In this document: one piece after another, positions 1 through 9,197 of the stretch
Layout: the number at the start of each line of letters is the position of its first letter
Position numbering within the stretch: position 1 is the first letter of the stretch
Source of the DNA: CBDFGS01 sp965247255
GTDB taxonomy: Bacteria > Chloroflexota > Dehalococcoidia > Lucifugimonadales > CAUZJF01
Length of the DNA: 64,000 nucleotides
Reading direction: 5' to 3'
NCBI GenBank assembly: GCA_965247255.1
Contig: CBDFGS010000010.1
Span: forward strand, 186,001-250,000
Notes under the pieces: model-generated
Database searches by the model: none
What the model was told of the DNA's origin: nothing
The model's input: the letters and a program-made list of their open reading frames with translations, nothing else
Translations under genes and position numbers: made by a program

Positions 1-335
1 CTCGACGAGGATGCTCAGCTTGTCCCTGGTATCAGTGAACTCAACCTTTCCCTTCCGCCGCAGGCCTTTACCACTCTCGGCAACGGGCCAGTGCAATGAG
101 TGACGCCGGGTTGCAAGCGTTCTACCGGCGGGTGTCCTGATGCACCACATGGAGACTGGGGTTCAAGCAATTCAGCCTTCAGCGTATCGCGCGGGTCTTG
201 CGGAACCGGTCCTACAACGCTTTCAGACCGTAGCCGCTTTACCGACATGCTATTGTCCCCTTCGGCTTTCGCCTCCAGGTAGGTCGGTTGACCCAGAAAC
301 TTTCCTCCGAGTTCATCCCAACTGAGTTGGGAATC
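1..335. other. No gene recognised
   Basis: Both strands contain only short overlapping open frames with no motif I recognise. The one visible structure is a perfect 7-bp-arm palindrome at 317-331 (CCCAACT-g-AGTTGGG), immediately downstream of the truncated ThiF gene that ends at 336. Confidence 0.4.
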
Positions 336-827
336 CTATGCCGCGTGACGCGGCGCACTGCCGACGAGGACCTGCCCCCAGTTGGTGTCGTTGCCCGCGT
401 CAATAAGCCACTGTTGTCGGCCGCCCGTCAGGCATCCCGCCATCGCCCTGCGAGCGGCGGCGTTGTAGGCGCAGCCGATGAGCAGGCAGTTGCCGTAGGT
501 GGGAATGCCGGGCCATCGCTGTCCATAGGAGCCGGACGGGTCCTCCCGGAAGGGGTAGACCGAGTAGCCGATGGGGCGCCGGTAGGCGCGGGCCAGCCTG
601 TCGGCGAGGGCCTGGCTCTTGAACTTGCCCACATCCTCCGCGTGGAAGTTCTGGCGAAGCAGGTTGTGAGGCTCCACCCGGTCGTGGTCGACCAGGACTA
701 TGGTGGCCTCCCTTCCGGTGAATAGCCGGCAGAGGCCCTCTGCCACGAACCCGCCGGTCCCGCCGCAGCCGACCACGGTGATCCACGGCCTGTCAATCAG
801 GAACTCGTTGTCCAGGTAGTAGGGCAT
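336..827 (-). CDS. ThiF/E1-like adenylyltransferase, C-terminally short
   Basis: 163 residues. Near the N-terminus the Rossmann nucleotide-binding motif VVGCGGTGGF is followed by LVDHDRVEPHNLLRQNF. This is the acidic-plus-R signature of ThiF/MoeB/E1 enzymes, which adenylate the C-terminus of ubiquitin-like or sulfur-carrier proteins; it is closest in style to the stand-alone ThiF proteins of PRTRC plasmid/integrative systems. The start is set by a very strong Shine-Dalgarno (GAAGGAGGTGA) just upstream of 827; a longer reading frame upstream has no such site. It ends shortly after a WLIDAGNDTNWGQV motif, where family members continue for roughly another 80-100 residues, so it is probably truncated. 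No carrier-protein partner is visible nearby. Confidence 0.7.
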   Translation of the reverse strand: MPYYLDNEFLIDRPWITVVGCGGTGGFVAEGLCRLFTGREATIVLVDHDRVEPHNLLRQNFHAEDVGKFKSQALADRLARAYRRPIGYSVYPFREDPSGSYGQRWPGIPTYGNCLLIGCAYNAAARRAMAGCLTGGRQQWLIDAGNDTNWGQVLVGSAPRHAA

Positions 828-959
828 GGTCACCTCCTTCTTGTAGTTCCGTCTGTGTTTCGTGGTGATTCCGCCTCTTCGACCAACAACCGGACTCCCG
901 GGTTCGGGCCGCCGAACACCTGAGACCATCGGACCGGGGCGAAGTGGCCGTAGACCCCC

Positions 960-1210
960 ACCCGGAGACTTAGCCCCGGCCGAGGGGCGGAAATGGCAGA
1001 GCTGAGGGGCTAGGCGGGCCACCTCGGCGAAGGCTGCGGGCTCGTTGACCAAGCGCTCCCAGAAGCCCGATCCCTCCTTCCGCAGCTTCCCAGAACAGCA
1101 GACGGCGATGTTCGCCCTGACCAATGAGTTCCGCCTCAATCTCCTGATCTTCCACTTGGTAGACGAACGGAATGGCTCGCTTGAATCCTGGCAGAGTCCC
1201 TATCCATCAG
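960..1210 (-). pseudogene. Remnant of a DUF1998-type helicase C-terminus
   Basis: Two frames read together give a recognisable C-terminal fragment: LPGFKRAIPFVYQVED and LLFWEAAEGGIGLL in one frame, then ERLVNEPAAFAEVARL and LCHF in the next. EAAEGG(A/I)GxL followed by a histidine-containing tail resembles the end of large DEAD/DEAH helicases carrying a DUF1998 domain. One extra G in the GGG run near 1075 restores the frame if removed. A stop lies upstream of the fragment, and its 5' edge abuts the end of the SWIM gene, so the ATPase part is gone. The family assignment is from memory of the motif and is moderate. Confidence 0.45.
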
Positions 1211-1222
1211 GACCAACGGCCC

Positions 1223-2122
1223 TCAATCGCTCTGAGTCCGCCATTCACCCAGAAACACCTCCAATCCGGCAGGCGATGCCCTGCGATAGATCTCCTCCAA
1301 CGCAGGGAGGAAGCTCTCCTTACCTCGCCAGAATGGGAAGCTGCCCAACCGTTTCGGTACCGCCGCAGAAACCGTTGGGATGCGCGCTGCTCCGTGGACA
1401 TCCTCCTCTCGCTCAGCGTTTTGCTGTCCCCAGAACGCGGCGTGATCAACAGGAAGCGGCTCAGGTGGTAATCGGTCTGCCCCCTGCTCAGCGGAGGCCC
1501 CAATGGTCGCTTCATCGGCTCCAATGCTGCTCTCTGCCGCCACTTCGCCGACAAGCTCCTCTCGCTCCGCTCCCCTCAGCTTGAAGATAAGGAACGGGTC
1601 ACGGTCGAACTCCTCGCCCAGGAGGAGGTAAACCGCCGCTACGTGCTTGCAAGGATTCGACCAGTCGGGGCAGGAGCAGTCGGTCTCAAGGTCATCACTC
1701 CTGTCAGGGAAGAGCGAAAGCCCTACGTCCCTGAAGGCGTCCTCGATATTCTCGGGCATCTGGCCCGCCAGCAGCTTTGCGGCGAAGACCGGCCGCTCGA
1801 AAAGCGCAGTGGTCAGCTTCTTCCAGTCCGAACCGCCAAGCGTCTCGACTCTGATCTCGACACGGTAGGGCCGGGCGCGGGAGCCTTGCACTCTGGCTGT
1901 CACAGCACCCTCTTCGACATCGATCGACAGCACCTGGCCCCGGCGAGCATAGGACCTGCCGCGAGTGAGCCTCGCTCCTATGTCGAATCCCTCAAGGACC
2001 TCTATCCAGCGGCTAGCCCACCAACTCTGTCCGAATCCACCTCGTCTGGACTGGGCCTTGATGCCGCCTTTCGCCTTACGAGGCCGGGAAGGCTCGAAGT
2101 ATCCATCGTAACGACGTGCCAT
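1223..2122 (-). CDS. SWIM zinc-finger protein, partner of SNF2 helicase
   Basis: 299 residues. A CxC...CxH zinc motif (CSCPDWSNPCKH) lies at about residues 147-160, the SWIM signature, inside the usual ~300-residue bacterial SWIM protein. The N-terminus (FGQSWWASRWIEVLE) is also typical. The start codon lies one base after the SNF2 stop, and its ribosome site (TAGGAG) sits inside the last SNF2 codons, so the two are translationally coupled. Bacterial SWIM proteins are very often encoded next to SNF2 helicases and are thought to help them bind nucleic acid or protein; the exact role is not established. The C-terminal ~90 residues are low in recognisable motifs. Confidence 0.85.
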   Translation of the reverse strand: MARRYDGYFEPSRPRKAKGGIKAQSRRGGFGQSWWASRWIEVLEGFDIGARLTRGRSYARRGQVLSIDVEEGAVTARVQGSRARPYRVEIRVETLGGSDWKKLTTALFERPVFAAKLLAGQMPENIEDAFRDVGLSLFPDRSDDLETDCSCPDWSNPCKHVAAVYLLLGEEFDRDPFLIFKLRGAEREELVGEVAAESSIGADEATIGASAEQGADRLPPEPLPVDHAAFWGQQNAEREEDVHGAARIPTVSAAVPKRLGSFPFWRGKESFLPALEEIYRRASPAGLEVFLGEWRTQSD

Positions 2123-2123
2123 C

Positions 2124-5100
2124 TTATGCTCCTACATCCTCCCTTCTCAGGGCCAAGACCTCCTTCAGGTCGTCGTTGGAGAGCTCCGTAAGCCAGCCCT
2201 CACCTGGGCCTACGACTTTCTCGGCGACCTCCTTCTTGCGCTCGATCATCTCGTCGATCCTCTCTTCAAGGGTTCCCGCGCAGATGAACTTGTGAACCTG
2301 GACGTTTCGCGTCTGGCCGATGCGGAATACCCGGTCGGTTGCCTGGTCCTCGACGGCAGGGTTCCACCAGCGGTCGAAGTGGAAGACGTGGTTGGCCGAG
2401 GTTAGGTTCAACCCGGTGCCGCCGGCCTTCAGAGACAGAATGAAGACCTGCGGCCCGCCGCCCTCATCCTGGAAGCGCTCCACCATGCGGTCGCGCCGGC
2501 GCTTCGTAACCCCACCGTGAAGGAACAGCGTCTCTAGGCCGAACGTCTCCTGCACTTGGCGTTGAAGCAGGTCGCCCATCTCCGCAAACTGGCTGAAGAC
2601 CAAGGCCCGGTCGCCGACCTCGATAACTTCCTCCAGCATCTCCGTCAACCTCGTCAGCTTGCCGGACCGGCCGTTGATGCCGGAGTTGTCGCCCAGGAAC
2701 TGCGCCGGATGGTTGCAGACCTGCTTGAGCTTGGAGAGCGTGGCCAGGACCAGCCCTCTCCGCTGGATGCCATCGGCCGACTCCAACGCCTCTTCCGTCT
2801 CCTTGAGAACGGAGGCATACAGAGATGCCTGCTCCTTCGTCAGCGGGCAGAAGACCTTCGTCTCCAGCTTTTCGGGCAGATCGGAGATGATCAAACTATC
2901 CGTCTTGAGTCTCCGGAGGATGAAAGGGCCGGTCGTGCGCTTGAGGCGCTCAGCCGCGCTCACGTCCCGCTCGGCCTGGATGGGCACGAAGAAGTTGCGC
3001 TTGAACTCGCTCTGGGAGCCCAGGAAGCCGGGATTTAGAAACTCCATGATCGACCACAGGTCGCCCACGTTGTTCTCTACCGGCGTTCCGGTCAGGGCGA
3101 TGCGGTAGTCGGCTCCCAGCGACTGTGCCGCCTTCGCCTGCTTGGTCTCAGGGTTCTTGATGTTCTGGGCCTCGTCGAGCACCACGCCGCTCCACGGAAC
3201 CTCCCTGAGGAACTTGACGTCCCGATGCACCAGTCCGTAGCTGGAAACTACGATGGCGTGATTTCCTGCCTCCTTCTTGAACGCCGCATCCCGCTTCCTG
3301 CCGGGGCCGTGATGGACCAGCACAGGAAGTTGAGGAGTGAAGCGGGCGGCCTCCTTCCGCCAGTTGTCTGCCACCGATGTTGGACAGACGAGGAGGACAG
3401 GCCGCTTGCCATTGGCCCACCAATCGCGCTGGATGAGCGCCAGAGTCTGGACCGTCTTGCCCAAGCCCATGTCGTCGGCCAGACACGCTCCCAGGCCCCA
3501 TTGCCTCAGGAACGAAAGCCACGAATAGCCGCGAACCTGATAGGGACGGAGCGTGCCGGAGAAGCCCCTCGGAGACGCGAGTTCCTTGAACTCTGCATGC
3601 CCCTCAAGTTGCTTTAGCAACTTTCCGATCCATCCGGTGGCCCTGACGCCGTTGAAGCCGAAACCCTGCGGCGCGTCCCTGGCTCCGAGGGCCATCTGGA
3701 TGATGTCTCGGACGGTCGCTTCCTCAGCTCCCTTCTTCTTCCAGAAGTCGATCGCCGCCTGAATATCCTGGGCGCTCATCTCGACCCATTGACCGCGGAC
3801 CCTGACCAGCGGGGCCTTCATCCGCGCAAGCGCCTCCAACTCCCGGAGGGTGAGCTTCTGGTCTCCAAGGGCCACTTCCCAATCGAACTGGACAATCGTC
3901 TCCAAGGACAGACCGCTCCCACCCTGCATCTTCGGACTCTTCACCTTGGCCTGAACGGCCAGCCGGACCTTCGCGCCCTTGCGCGTCCACCATGCCGGAA
4001 GCATCACGCCGTAGCCCGCCTGCTCAAGCGCGATGGCCTCCTCGGTCAGGAACTCGTGGGCCTTGGCAGCGTCTAGCGAGTATCCGGCGGGCCTTGCGTT
4101 CTCGAGGCTGGCCGTGATGGAAGGACAGATGCCGGAAGCCTGGCCCAGCGAGGAGAGCAAGAACTCCCGCACGTTCAAGCCGTTCCGCCTGAGCGCGGAT
4201 ATCTTGCGGCCCCTGGCCTTCCACGCCTCTTCCACCGGGATGAGAAGGCTCGGATCGTCGTGAGGCTGGAGCAGATAGCGGACGTACCATGCGTCACCGG
4301 GGGTCTTGTCATCTGCTCTATCGGCTCCTGCGGCATCTTCAGGTTCTTCCAGTCGGAAGCAGAGGCGTAACGGAGCACTTGCCGAAACCACGACCGGTCG
4401 CAGCCACTCTCGGACCTGTGCAGCGAGCTGCGAGATTTCGGACTCATCTCCCGCAACTATCCCGTCTTTCGACCTCAAGGCGTGAAGCCAAGAGTCGTGC
4501 ACACTGTCTAAGGATGGCTTGTTCCTGCGACGACGGGCTGGCGGCGGCGGCGCATCGGAGGTTGCGGCGCGTACTATGTGGTCCGTCAGTCTGGCAATAA
4601 ATTGCCTGAGCACCTGGGTGGGGGAACTCTCAGGAGGCGCGGCTGAGTCGGGCTCCGAGAGCGCCCGTGCGACCGCAGGCATCAGCCTAGCCAGTCCGGC
4701 AACTCGTTCCGAGTCCGTCCCCATGAAGATGGGCTCCCATACCGCACGGCGCTTATCCGTGCCGGTCGTCAGACCCGGAAGAAACTGCTGCCGCGCCACC
4801 ATCGACCCTGCGAAGCGGAGCGCCTCCGCCCAGTACGCCAGATCAGAGCCTACGATCACGCCTGCCGCGAGTGTCCGCCTGCCCATGGACGCGCACAGAA
4901 GCTCCACGGCCTCTGCCGTCGAGAGTCGATAGGCTGTGACCGTCCATGGCGCAATCTTTGCCTTTGCACGTGATCTGGGCGGCTCGGCGATGAGAGGGCT
5001 GGACGGGACCGGGCTGTTACCCTTGGTCGGTAGCCAGGCCGTCACGTGGCAAGTCCGCTTTGCCGCCGGTTTGGGACCGAGCGCCGCTTTCTTTAGGGCT

Positions 5101-5261
5101 TCGGCCAAGTCCCTAGCGCTGGCGGCATACGGATGCGGACTCGCATACGGGTCCTTCGTCGTTCGCCGCCGACGTGATGTCGGGCGAACGCGGGCTTCCC
5201 TCGATACTTCGCCCCAGAGAACCAGCGCGCCGTTGGATTCACCTGCATGGAGGATGATCAT
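2124..5261 (-). CDS. SNF2-family DEAD/DEAH helicase
   Basis: 1045 residues. The N-terminal half matches the architecture of the SNF2-helicase-associated region. The ATPase core begins near residue 570: Walker A DDMGLGKTVQT (about 592-602), DEAQ box VVLDEAQNIKN (about 698), LTGTPVENN (motif III), then helicase C-terminal motifs ALVFSQF (about 890), SLKAGGTGLNLT and FRIGQTRNV (about 975). All SNF2 motifs are present, so the protein should be an active ATP-dependent DNA translocase. It heads a transcription unit with the SWIM gene. Genes of this pair occur widely, both alone and in defence islands; here the neighbours are a type I methylase remnant and a DUF1998 remnant. Confidence 0.92.
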   Translation of the reverse strand: MIILHAGESNGALVLWGEVSREARVRPTSRRRRTTKDPYASPHPYAASARDLAEALKKAALGPKPAAKRTCHVTAWLPTKGNSPVPSSPLIAEPPRSRAKAKIAPWTVTAYRLSTAEAVELLCASMGRRTLAAGVIVGSDLAYWAEALRFAGSMVARQQFLPGLTTGTDKRRAVWEPIFMGTDSERVAGLARLMPAVARALSEPDSAAPPESSPTQVLRQFIARLTDHIVRAATSDAPPPPARRRRNKPSLDSVHDSWLHALRSKDGIVAGDESEISQLAAQVREWLRPVVVSASAPLRLCFRLEEPEDAAGADRADDKTPGDAWYVRYLLQPHDDPSLLIPVEEAWKARGRKISALRRNGLNVREFLLSSLGQASGICPSITASLENARPAGYSLDAAKAHEFLTEEAIALEQAGYGVMLPAWWTRKGAKVRLAVQAKVKSPKMQGGSGLSLETIVQFDWEVALGDQKLTLRELEALARMKAPLVRVRGQWVEMSAQDIQAAIDFWKKKGAEEATVRDIIQMALGARDAPQGFGFNGVRATGWIGKLLKQLEGHAEFKELASPRGFSGTLRPYQVRGYSWLSFLRQWGLGACLADDMGLGKTVQTLALIQRDWWANGKRPVLLVCPTSVADNWRKEAARFTPQLPVLVHHGPGRKRDAAFKKEAGNHAIVVSSYGLVHRDVKFLREVPWSGVVLDEAQNIKNPETKQAKAAQSLGADYRIALTGTPVENNVGDLWSIMEFLNPGFLGSQSEFKRNFFVPIQAERDVSAAERLKRTTGPFILRRLKTDSLIISDLPEKLETKVFCPLTKEQASLYASVLKETEEALESADGIQRRGLVLATLSKLKQVCNHPAQFLGDNSGINGRSGKLTRLTEMLEEVIEVGDRALVFSQFAEMGDLLQRQVQETFGLETLFLHGGVTKRRRDRMVERFQDEGGGPQVFILSLKAGGTGLNLTSANHVFHFDRWWNPAVEDQATDRVFRIGQTRNVQVHKFICAGTLEERIDEMIERKKEVAEKVVGPGEGWLTELSNDDLKEVLALRREDVGA

Positions 5262-5294
5262 GGCAAGGATTCCAGTTTGTACGAGTGTCTCTGT

Positions 5295-6094
5295 CTATGC
5301 AGACAGGTCGGCTGCAATCTCTTCCAGGTGCTCCAGGGCAGCGCGGAGATCTTCGACGATCTCCTCGGCGATCTGGTCCGGCGGCGGGAGGTTGGCAGAG
5401 TTCTCCATGCTTTCGTCGCGCAGCCAGAAGATGTCGAGATTCACCTTGTCCCGCTTCACCAGGTCTTCGTAGCTGAATCGGCGGAAGCGGTCGGTCTCCT
5501 GACGTTCGTGGCATTCTTTCGCCTTGTGGCACGCTACGAAATCGTCCAGATCGGCGCGTGTGAGCGGGTTGGCCTTGAGGCTGAAGCGCCGGTTGGTCCG
5601 CAGGTCGTATATCCACAGGTCGCGTGTCCACGGCGTCTCGCTGGCTGGCTTGCGGTCGAAGAAGAGCACGTTGGCCTTGACTCCCTGGGCGTAGAACACG
5701 CCGGTGGGCAGCCGCAGCAGGGTGTGAACGTCGCATTCGTCGAGCAGTCGCCGCCGCACCGTCTCCCCGGCTCCGCCCTCGAACAGCACGTTGTCGGGCA
5801 CGACGATGGCCACCCTCCCGTGAATCTTCAGCAGGGAGCGCACGTGCTGGAGGAAGTTCAACTGCTTGTTGCTGGTGGTGGCCCAGAAGTCGGGGCGCTC
5901 CACCACTAGGCTCTCCCGCTCCGATTCACCCTCTGTGTTGACGAAGGTGAGGCTGGACTTCCTTCCAAAGGGCGGATTAGTCAGCACCATGTCAAAGTTG
6001 ATGCCCGGATGATTGCGCAGGCTGTCGTCTACGACGATGTTCGTCTCGTCTCCGCCGATACCGTGCAGGTACAGATTCATCACCCCCATCCGGG
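5295..6094 (-). pseudogene. hsdM: Type I restriction DNA methylase (HsdM), 5' end lost
   Basis: About 265 residues survive. NPPFG at the start of the fragment is motif IV (adenine-N6 methylase catalytic loop), preceded by MNLYLHGI and followed by VPDNVLFEGGAGE, LRLPTGVFYAQGVKANVLFF and the C-terminal helical tail, all typical of HsdM. The N-terminal domain and the AdoMet-binding motif I are missing: the frame runs into the terminus of an IS256-family element near 6095. The missing half does not reappear beyond the element, so this is deletion as well as insertion. No hsdS or hsdR gene is seen. Without motif I it cannot methylate DNA. Confidence 0.85.
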
Positions 6095-6209
6095 GGTCAC
6101 GTCCCATAGAGTGGTGTAAGAGTACGTCATCCTGTTGATATCGTCTAGGCCGCTGCCTCTGCGAGTTCGGCTCTGGGTAGAGCTTCGTTGGAGGTGGTTA
6201 CCTCCTGTG

Positions 6210-7316
6210 TCATGTATCGACGGCCCACTCGTCGTGCTGCTCAGCTAGGACGGCGCCGACCAGGCGACGGACAGCTGGGCGGTTAGGGAAGATGCCCACC
6301 ACATCGGTGCGGCGCCGTATCTCCTTGTTGAGACGTTCCAGGGGGTTGTTGGACCAGATCTTCTTCCAGTGGGCGACGGGGAAGCTGGAGAAGACCAGGA
6401 CGTCGGGTCCAGCCTCGTCCAGTCGAGAGGCGACCTGTGGGAACGGGTCCTGTAGCTGAGCAATCACCCGCTCGAGTTGGGCATGCACCTCCTGCGGAGA
6501 CGGCTGCTGGTAGATGGTGGGGACCATGTTGGCCACCCAGGGCTGAGCGCTCCTGGGGACCTGAGTGAGCAGGTTGGTCATGAAGTGGGTGCGGCACCGC
6601 TGCCAGCTGGCTCCTCCGAAGACGGTGGCGATAGCGTCCCGGAGCCCCTGGTGGGCGTCCGAGACCACCAACTTCACTCCGCCGAGGCCTCTGGCCGACA
6701 GTGAGCGCAGGAAGGCCAGCCAGAATGCACCGTCTTCACTGGTACCCACGTCCATGCCGATGATCTCACGCCTGCCCTCGCTGTTGACCGCCGTCGCCAC
6801 CACCACGCTGACGTTGACTATCCTACCGGCCTCCCTGACCTTCTGGGTCAGTGCATCCAGCCACAGATAGGGGTAGGGTCCCCCATCTAGCGGCCGACCC
6901 AGGAAGCTCTCCACCACCCCGTCCAGCTCCTGGCAGATACGCGACACTTGGCTCTTTGAGATACCCTCGCACCCAAGAGCCTTGACCAGATCATCCACTC
7001 GCCTCGTCGATACACCCTCCACATACGCCTGCTGGATCACCGCCAGCAGAGCTCGCTCGCTGCGACGCCGTGGCTCCAATAGGCTCGGGAAGTAGCTCCC
7101 CTCCCTCAGCTTGGGTATCTGCAACTCCATTGTCCCTACGCGAGTGTCCCATGCTCGAGACCGGTACCCGTTGCGCTGGGTCACCCGCTCAGGGTTGCGT
7201 TCTCCATACCCAGCACCGGTCCTCAATGACACATCAGCCTCCATGATCTCCTCGACCAGCACTCTCAGTGCCTCTCGTAGAAAGTCCACGTCACCGTCGA
7301 CTCCCCTCTTGCGCAT
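6210..7316 (-). pseudogene. IS256-family (mutator type) transposase, ends damaged
   Basis: 368 residues, against about 400 for the family. It carries the family hallmarks: FLREALRVLVEEIMEA near the start, RNGYRSRAWDTRVG, the DDE region with WLDALTQKVRE, VVSDAHQGL and CRTHFMTN, and the C-terminal NPLERLNKEIRRRTD. The N-terminus lacks about ten residues expected before LMRK, where the sequence joins a dispersed repeat. At the C-terminus the frame stops after DEWAVDT, but shifting frame gives RYMTQEVTTSNEALPRAE up to a stop at 6145, so a one-base change has removed about 24 residues. The DDE core is intact. Confidence 0.88.
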
Positions 7317-7317
7317 T

Positions 7318-7338
7318 AGCCCGAATCCACCGAAGGAC
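7318..7338. repeat. 21-nt dispersed repeat, copy 1
   Basis: The 21 bases here are identical and in the same orientation to 63852-63872. In both places the repeat sits exactly where a minus-strand gene loses its N-terminus (the IS256 transposase here, comEC there). Confidence 0.7.
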
Positions 7339-7399
7339 GTCCTTGGGGACAGCCCTTGAAGAAGCCAGCGGGTGCTCCTCTGAATCTGGGATAATGGTT

Positions 7400-8511
7400 T
7401 TGGAACAGAAACCCGCCCGGAAACAAGGAGCACCCAATAGATGCTGCCACAGAACAAACCCGACCGTATCCGCATCCTCTTTGACGACCATCGCCTGGTG
7501 GCGAATGCCAGCCTGCTCCTGCCGGCCACCCTAGCCCGGCACCTGGGCCTGCGGGAACTCGTCGACCATCACCTTGACCTCGGCGGAGCGCCGGGACGGG
7601 CGACACTGGGGACAAGATGCTGACGCTGGTCGCTTCCGCGCTGGCAGGCGGCGACTGCATCGACGACGCCGATGCGCTGCGCGCTGGTGGGACGGTCGGT
7701 GTTCTAGGCTGCGTGGTCAAGGCGCCATCCACCCTGGGGACCTTCCTGCGCAGCTTCCGGTGGGGGCATGTCCGTCAACTCGACCGCGTGAGCCGCCAGT
7801 TGTTGGCCCGGGCCTGGGCCGCTGGGGCCGGACCCGGCGACTCGCCCCTGACCATCGACCTGGACTCGACCATCTGCGAGACCTATGGACTGGCCAAGGA
7901 GGGAGCGCGCCACCACGGCTATACCGGCGCCCGCGGCTATCACCCGCTGCTGGCCATTGCCGCCGGCACCGGCGAGGTGCTGATGTCCCGGCTGCGCGAG
8001 GGCCGGGCCAACACCGCCCGTGGCGCCGCCCACTTCCTGCGTGAGACGGTGGGGCGGGTGCGCTACGGCGGGGCCAGGGGACAACTCACGGTGCGGGCCG
8101 ACAGCGGCTTCTACGCCCACACTGTCGTTGCCGCCTGCCGTGAAATGGATGTCCGCTTCTCTATCACCATCCGCCAGCGCGCCAGCCTGCGGGACCTGAT
8201 CGAGGCGATACCAGAGGAGGACTGGACTCCCATTCCCTACTGGACGGACGGCGCCGCCGATGTCGCCGAGACGACTTACACCCCGTTCCAGACCAAGCCG
8301 GACGCCGCGCCGGTGCGGCTCATTGTCCGGCGGGTGAAGCCGACGCCCGGTTCCCAGCTCGCCCTCTTCGCCAGATACAGCTATCACGCCTTCATCACCG
8401 ACCGCGATGGGGAGACGCTGGAACTGGAGGCCGATCATCGCCGCCACGCCGAGGTCGAGAACGCCATACGCGACCTCAAGTACGGCGTCGGGCTGAACCA
8501 CATGCCGTCGG
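7400..8511 (+). mobile_element. IS1380-family element, 3' truncated
   Basis: The left part (roughly from 7385-7400, boundary uncertain) precedes the transposase start at 7441. The right end is missing: the transposase is cut after GLNHMPS and joined directly to ABC ATPase sequence near 8505-8511. Confidence 0.7.
7441..8511 (+). pseudogene. IS1380-family transposase, frameshifted and truncated
   Basis: The start (LPATLARHLGLRELVDHH) and the remainder (LTLVASALAGGDCIDDAD, LDSTICETYG, RADSGFYAH, NAIRDLKYGVGLNHMPS) are in different frames. A one-base deletion near 7600 explains the break: the expected -PGRAN-GDK- junction reads out of frame. The DDE residues are recognisable (ID(L)DST, RADSGF, and a C-terminal E in VENAIRD). 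The family is about 450 residues; here the C-terminal ~90 are missing, because the gene is fused in frame with the remains of an ABC ATPase. Both defects should prevent transposition in cis. Confidence 0.85.
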
Positions 8512-9197
8512 CGCCATCGTGGAGACCCCCTCGTTCTATCCGTACCTGTCTGGCCGAGACAACCTTGCCTACTACCAGGGCATCTCCGGACGAGGCGATC
8601 GCAAAGGAGCTGGACGATCTGCTTGGCAAGGTGGGTCTTGCCGAGCGCGCGAACAGCCGGTTTCGCACCTACTCCCTGGGCATGAAGCAGCGCTTGGGGT
8701 TGGCCTACGCGCTGCTGGGCGACCTCGAGCTCCTGTTCCTGGACGAGCCGACCAACGGCATGGACCCTGCGGGCATGGCCGAGGTCCGGGATATGATCCG
8801 AGGCCTCGGTACAGGTGGACGCACGGTGCTGCTGTCCAGTCACTTGCTACACGAGGTCGAGCAAGTGTGCGACAGCGTGGCCATCCTCTCCAAGGGCAAG
8901 CTCATCGCCCAGGGCAAGGTCGCCGACCTGGTGCACACGCGAGCGGGGGAGCGGGTGCGCCTGCGAACCACCGACAACGGGAAGGCCGTCGAGGTGCTGT
9001 CGGCGCTGGAGTGGGTGGAGGACGTAAGGATAGAAGGCGAGTCGGTGATAGTGGAGGCTCCGAGTGAGCGGTCATCTGAGCTGAGTGCTGCTCTGGGCCG
9101 GTCTGAGGTCTACGTCACGGAGATGGCGGCCGACGAGATGTCACTGGAGCAGTACTTCCTGGAGATCACTGGCGACGGTCATAAGGAGACCGGATGA
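8512..9197 (+). pseudogene. ABC transporter ATP-binding protein, headless
   Basis: The surviving part begins at GAIVETPSFYPYLSGRDNL and continues after a frame change near 8585 as EAIAKELDDLLGKVGL, with signature-region YSLGMKQRLGLA, Walker B LLFLDEPTNGMDP and the H-loop LLSSHLLHEVEQ. The Walker A P-loop and about 85 N-terminal residues are gone, replaced by the IS1380 transposase. An open frame runs from the transposase into the ATPase, producing a chimeric ~526-residue frame with no biological sense. The gene overlaps the next permease by four bases (ATGA), showing the original operon. Without a P-loop it cannot hydrolyse ATP. Confidence 0.85.

Larger units (their letters stand above)
6095..7338 (-). 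mobile_element. IS256-family element, one end missing
   Basis: The downstream terminus is visible near 6095-6115 (GGTCACGTCCC and GTGGTGTAA on the plus strand), the sequence style found at IS256-family ends. The matching inverted copy is not present upstream of the transposase; there the sequence changes at a 21-nt dispersed repeat (7318-7338). The element is therefore probably immobile. Confidence 0.7.

Noticed and set aside
7704..8843. A 379-codon minus-strand open frame opposite the IS1380 transposase
   Set aside because: Mirror frame of a GC-rich coding region; the plus strand has clear transposase and ABC motifs.
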